Shown here: one piece after another, positions 13,383 to 15,417 of the stretch
Numbering within the stretch: the first letter of the stretch is position 1
How the letters are laid out: each line of letters opens with the position of its first letter
Origin: an uncultured Candidatus Melainabacteria bacterium
Lineage (GTDB): Bacteria > Cyanobacteriota > Vampirovibrionia > Gastranaerophilales > Gastranaerophilaceae
DNA length: 15,417 nucleotides
NCBI GenBank assembly: GCA_934754855.1
Contig: CAKVJR010000031.1
Coordinates: 1-15,417 of the forward strand
Direction of reading: 5' to 3'
Position numbers and translations under genes: made by a program
Notes under the pieces: model-generated
Seen by the model: only the letters and a program-made list of their open reading frames with translations
Told to the model about the DNA's origin: nothing
Databases searched by the model: none

Positions 13383-13422
13383 AATTAACACAAAGACAGT
13401 ATAATTAAAAGGATTATGTTTC

Positions 13423-14778
13423 ATGAAACTACACATGCAAATCTTAATTGCATTAGGTCTTGGTATTAAAAGAAATGGTCACATTTTCTTGGGACTTATT
13501 GCAGGTATCATTTTAGGGTTTATTTTACACAACTACAAATTTACCGCTACGGGCGATGTGAATTTGACGGTTGCGGCTGTTATCGGAGCACTTGATTTTA
13601 TCGGTCAATTGTTTATCAGACTTATCCAAATGGTTGTTATTCCTTTGGTTTGCTCTGCTATCATTGTCGGTATCGCAAGTGTTGGCGACAGCAACCAACT
13701 CAGCAAGTTCGGTAAAAGAATGATTGGCTATTATGCAATTATTTCATTTACTGCCGTTACAATCGGTGCTCTTCTTGCTGTTATCTTCAAACCGGGTGAA
13801 GGTGTAAGAGAATTTATCAGCCAATCTTCAGCATTGACTGCTCAAGCACAAGTTCAGGAAGCAATTTTGGAACAACAAGGTCATCTTGCTCATATCTTCC
13901 TTAATATGATTCCTCAAAACCCCATCGCAGCGGTTTCAATGGGCGATATGGTTCCCGTTTTGATTTTTACATTAATTTTTGCAATTGCTTTGGCAAAGGT
14001 TGGCGAAGTTTCAAGACCGATTGTCGGATTTTTTGAATCAGTATTCGCTGCAACGATGAAAGTTACTGATTGGATTATGTTCCTTGCTGCTCCCGGTGTA
14101 TTTGCATTGTCAGCAGTTGCGGTTTCATCATTCGGAACAGGCGTGTTCTCGGCAATTTCAACTTACTTTATGATATTGGTTGTCGGTTTGCTTATTCAAC
14201 TTTGTATCATTTATCCTTTGTTCATCTCAACTTTCAGTAAAGTACCTGTTGCAATTTTCTTCTCGTCAATTACGGAAGCAATGATGGTTGCATTCGGTAC
14301 TGCAAGCAGTTCTGCAACTTTACCGTTGACAATTGCTTGTTGCGAAAAACGAGGCATTTCTCACAAGGTTTGCTCATTTGTAATTCCTTTGGGTGCAACG
14401 TTAAATATGGACGGAACGGCTATGTTCCAAACAGTTGCCGTTATTTTCTTAACTCAAGCATACGGTGTTGCTCTTGAACCGTTACAAATCGTTCAAGTTG
14501 CATTCTTTGCATTTGTTGCATCAAGTACTTGTGCGGGCGTTCCGGGTGCAGGTCTTATCACAATTGCGTTAATCCTTAACGGATTGGGCTTGACTCCTCA
14601 ACAATTGGTTGAAGGTTTTGCATTCTTGTTCGCAATCGACAGAATTTTGGAAATGTTGAGAACGGTTTTGAACGTTACATCAGATGCGGCTGTTGCGGCT
14701 GTTATTGCTGATAACGAAAACGAAATCGATTATGAATTATTTAACAATGTTGATGAATACAAGGAAATTTTAGAATAA
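13423..14778 (+). CDS. Dicarboxylate/amino acid:cation symporter (DAACS family, GltP/GltT-like)
   Basis: The 451-residue integral membrane protein is of the glutamate/aspartate/C4-dicarboxylate symporter fold. Landmarks are LIQMVVIPLVCSAIIVGIAS, HIFLNMIPQNPIAA, the HP1 serine motif FGTASSSATLPL, the NMDGT-type sodium motif PLGATLNMDGTA, HP2 GVPGAGLIT, and the substrate helix DRILEMLRTVLNVTSDAA. Compared with archaeal GltPh, Asp390, Arg397, Thr398, Asn401 and Asp405 match Asp406, Arg413, Thr414, Asn417 and Asp421. Retention of Arg413 favours an acidic substrate such as glutamate or aspartate. The GltPh Asp394 that contacts the substrate amino group is Glu410 here. The C-terminal tail of about 22 residues is acidic. 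The gene is a single transcription unit with its own promoter and terminator. Confidence 0.92.
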   Translation: MKLHMQILIALGLGIKRNGHIFLGLIAGIILGFILHNYKFTATGDVNLTVAAVIGALDFIGQLFIRLIQMVVIPLVCSAIIVGIASVGDSNQLSKFGKRMIGYYAIISFTAVTIGALLAVIFKPGEGVREFISQSSALTAQAQVQEAILEQQGHLAHIFLNMIPQNPIAAVSMGDMVPVLIFTLIFAIALAKVGEVSRPIVGFFESVFAATMKVTDWIMFLAAPGVFALSAVAVSSFGTGVFSAISTYFMILVVGLLIQLCIIYPLFISTFSKVPVAIFFSSITEAMMVAFGTASSSATLPLTIACCEKRGISHKVCSFVIPLGATLNMDGTAMFQTVAVIFLTQAYGVALEPLQIVQVAFFAFVASSTCAGVPGAGLITIALILNGLGLTPQQLVEGFAFLFAIDRILEMLRTVLNVTSDAAVAAVIADNENEIDYELFNNVDEYKEILE

Positions 14779-14800
14779 TCTTTTAAAATTATATCTGTTA

Positions 14801-14829
14801 AAAAAAGAGCCTCAAAAAGGCTCTTTTTT
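14801..14829. terminator. Bidirectional intrinsic terminator
   Basis: An 11-bp perfect stem (AAAAAAGAGCC with GGCTCTTTTTT) encloses a seven-base loop. It has a U-run in both directions, so it can end the plus-strand symporter transcript and the minus-strand Hcp-like transcript that converge here. Confidence 0.9.
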
Positions 14830-14840
14830 GTTGGAATTGT

Positions 14841-15417
14841 TTAGTTTTTAAGTATTTCTTTGAGGTCATTTTCGGCAGAAGAACTGATTTTCTTTATGCT
14901 GAAAATGTCTTTCATTCCGTCAAAAATGGACGGATTTATGACATTCGGACAACATTCGCTCAAAAATATGTTTTTTATGCCTAAAATTTTGAGGTTAAAA
15001 GCGTGCGAAATTGTTTGCAAGTGGCATTGTGTAATGAATGCGGTTGTTTTTTCTTTCAAAATATTTTCGTGTTCTTTTAACTTGTCGAAAACGTTGTAAA
15101 TTAGCGACATATCATAGAATGTGCCGATATGCCAAATGTTATCTTTTTTGCGATTGTAAGAAAAAGAAATCACAAAACAATCGTTGGGAAGATTGTCGAA
15201 AAGTTTTTCAAAATATTCCGTTTGCGGCACGTTGTAATTGTTTGTGCCGATGATGATTAAGTGGTTATATTTGCCGTTGTTAAAGCATTCTATGATACAT
15301 TGGAGTTTTCTGTCGATAAAATTTTGGTCATAGCCGACGGTCAACTCGCCGATTGTGATATCTTTTGTAAATCCTTTTTCTTTTTTTGCGGCTTCAATCA
15401 GCGGGGTAAAGTCATTT
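14841..15417 (-). CDS. Hybrid-cluster-protein (Hcp)-like protein lacking cluster ligands; 3' part, cut by window edge
   Basis: The reading frame is open to the right edge of the window, from the Asn codon at 15416-15414 onward, so the 5' part is missing. The visible 192 residues match the C-terminal third of Hcp (prismane) proteins: DFTPLIEAAKKEKGFTKD, TVGYDQNFIDRKLQCIIECF, KYNHLIIIGTN, EYFEKLFDNLPNDCFVISFS, LGIKNIFLSECCPNVINPSIF and a closing DLKEIL. True Hcp holds an iron-sulfur-oxygen hybrid cluster and reduces NO or hydroxylamine. The Hcp ligands expected here are all replaced: GCDG reads GTNN, ACGK reads SYNR, GQCND reads GTFYD, and the Glu of SWYEQK is His in TQCHLQ. The protein probably cannot build the hybrid cluster in the usual way. 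No frameshift or stop is seen, so it looks like a diverged paralogue rather than a decaying gene. Confidence 0.78.
   Translation of the reverse strand, partial: NDFTPLIEAAKKEKGFTKDITIGELTVGYDQNFIDRKLQCIIECFNNGKYNHLIIIGTNNYNVPQTEYFEKLFDNLPNDCFVISFSYNRKKDNIWHIGTFYDMSLIYNVFDKLKEHENILKEKTTAFITQCHLQTISHAFNLKILGIKNIFLSECCPNVINPSIFDGMKDIFSIKKISSSAENDLKEILKN

Noticed and set aside
15342..15344. TTG 15344 as the start of the Hcp-like gene
   Set aside because: The frame is open beyond it to the window edge, and the upstream residues (DFTPLIEAAKK) also match Hcp, so the gene is partial rather than short.
1..15417. CRISPR array, insertion sequence, prophage or toxin-antitoxin system
   Set aside because: No regularly spaced direct repeats, transposase or integrase motifs, or small paired toxin/antitoxin-like genes were seen on either strand.

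Overview
This is a chromosomal window from an AT-rich bacterium whose sequence contains mostly core genes and no obvious mobile DNA. The S5 protein reads very like cyanobacterial S5 (for example the stretches VIQIRRVTKVVKGGKKLSFR and GVIAGGAVRAVLELAG). The genome has no photosynthetic signature here, keeps an L30 gene that oxygenic cyanobacteria are generally thought to lack, and carries an Hcp-type protein typical of anaerobes. My best guess is a non-photosynthetic relative of Cyanobacteria (Vampirovibrionia/Gastranaerophilales type). This is inference from recalled family sequences, not from a tree.

Layout. (1) Positions 1-1892, minus strand: the tail of a spc-type ribosomal operon, rpsE-rpmD-rplO-secY, with secY running off the left edge. 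The expected upstream gene rplR is absent, so the operon begins at rpsE. It has its own promoter candidate and a terminator-like hairpin in its leader. (2) 2061-3903, minus: two tandem, membrane-anchored SGNH-hydrolase-like proteins. The first has a promoter whose -10 box sits so close to the ATG that the mRNA may be leaderless. (3) 4011-6862, plus: two tandem paralogous organophosphate:phosphate-antiporter-like (GlpT/UhpT family) transporters separated by a terminator. They differ at one of the two substrate-binding arginines. (4) 6859-13254, minus: one tightly packed operon, murC-murB-ddl-ftsQ-nadE-ankyrin. It makes and uses peptidoglycan precursors (MurC, MurB, Ddl) and supports division (FtsQ), then unexpectedly continues into NAD synthetase and a secreted ankyrin-repeat protein. 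The NAD synthetase has lost its glutaminase catalytic Glu and Cys. (5) 13423-14778, plus: a dicarboxylate/amino-acid:cation symporter, divergent from murC, with a clear promoter and a two-way terminator. (6) 14841-15417, minus: the 3' part of an Hcp (hybrid-cluster protein)-like gene in which all four cluster ligands expected in this part are replaced.

The most interesting signals are family members that look catalytically altered (NadE glutaminase domain, Hcp-like protein, K50 transporter), the broken spc operon with a possible attenuator, and the attachment of NAD synthesis and a periplasmic ankyrin protein to the cell-wall operon. I found no CRISPR array, insertion sequence, tRNA or rRNA. 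No gene-free stretch exceeds 170 bases.
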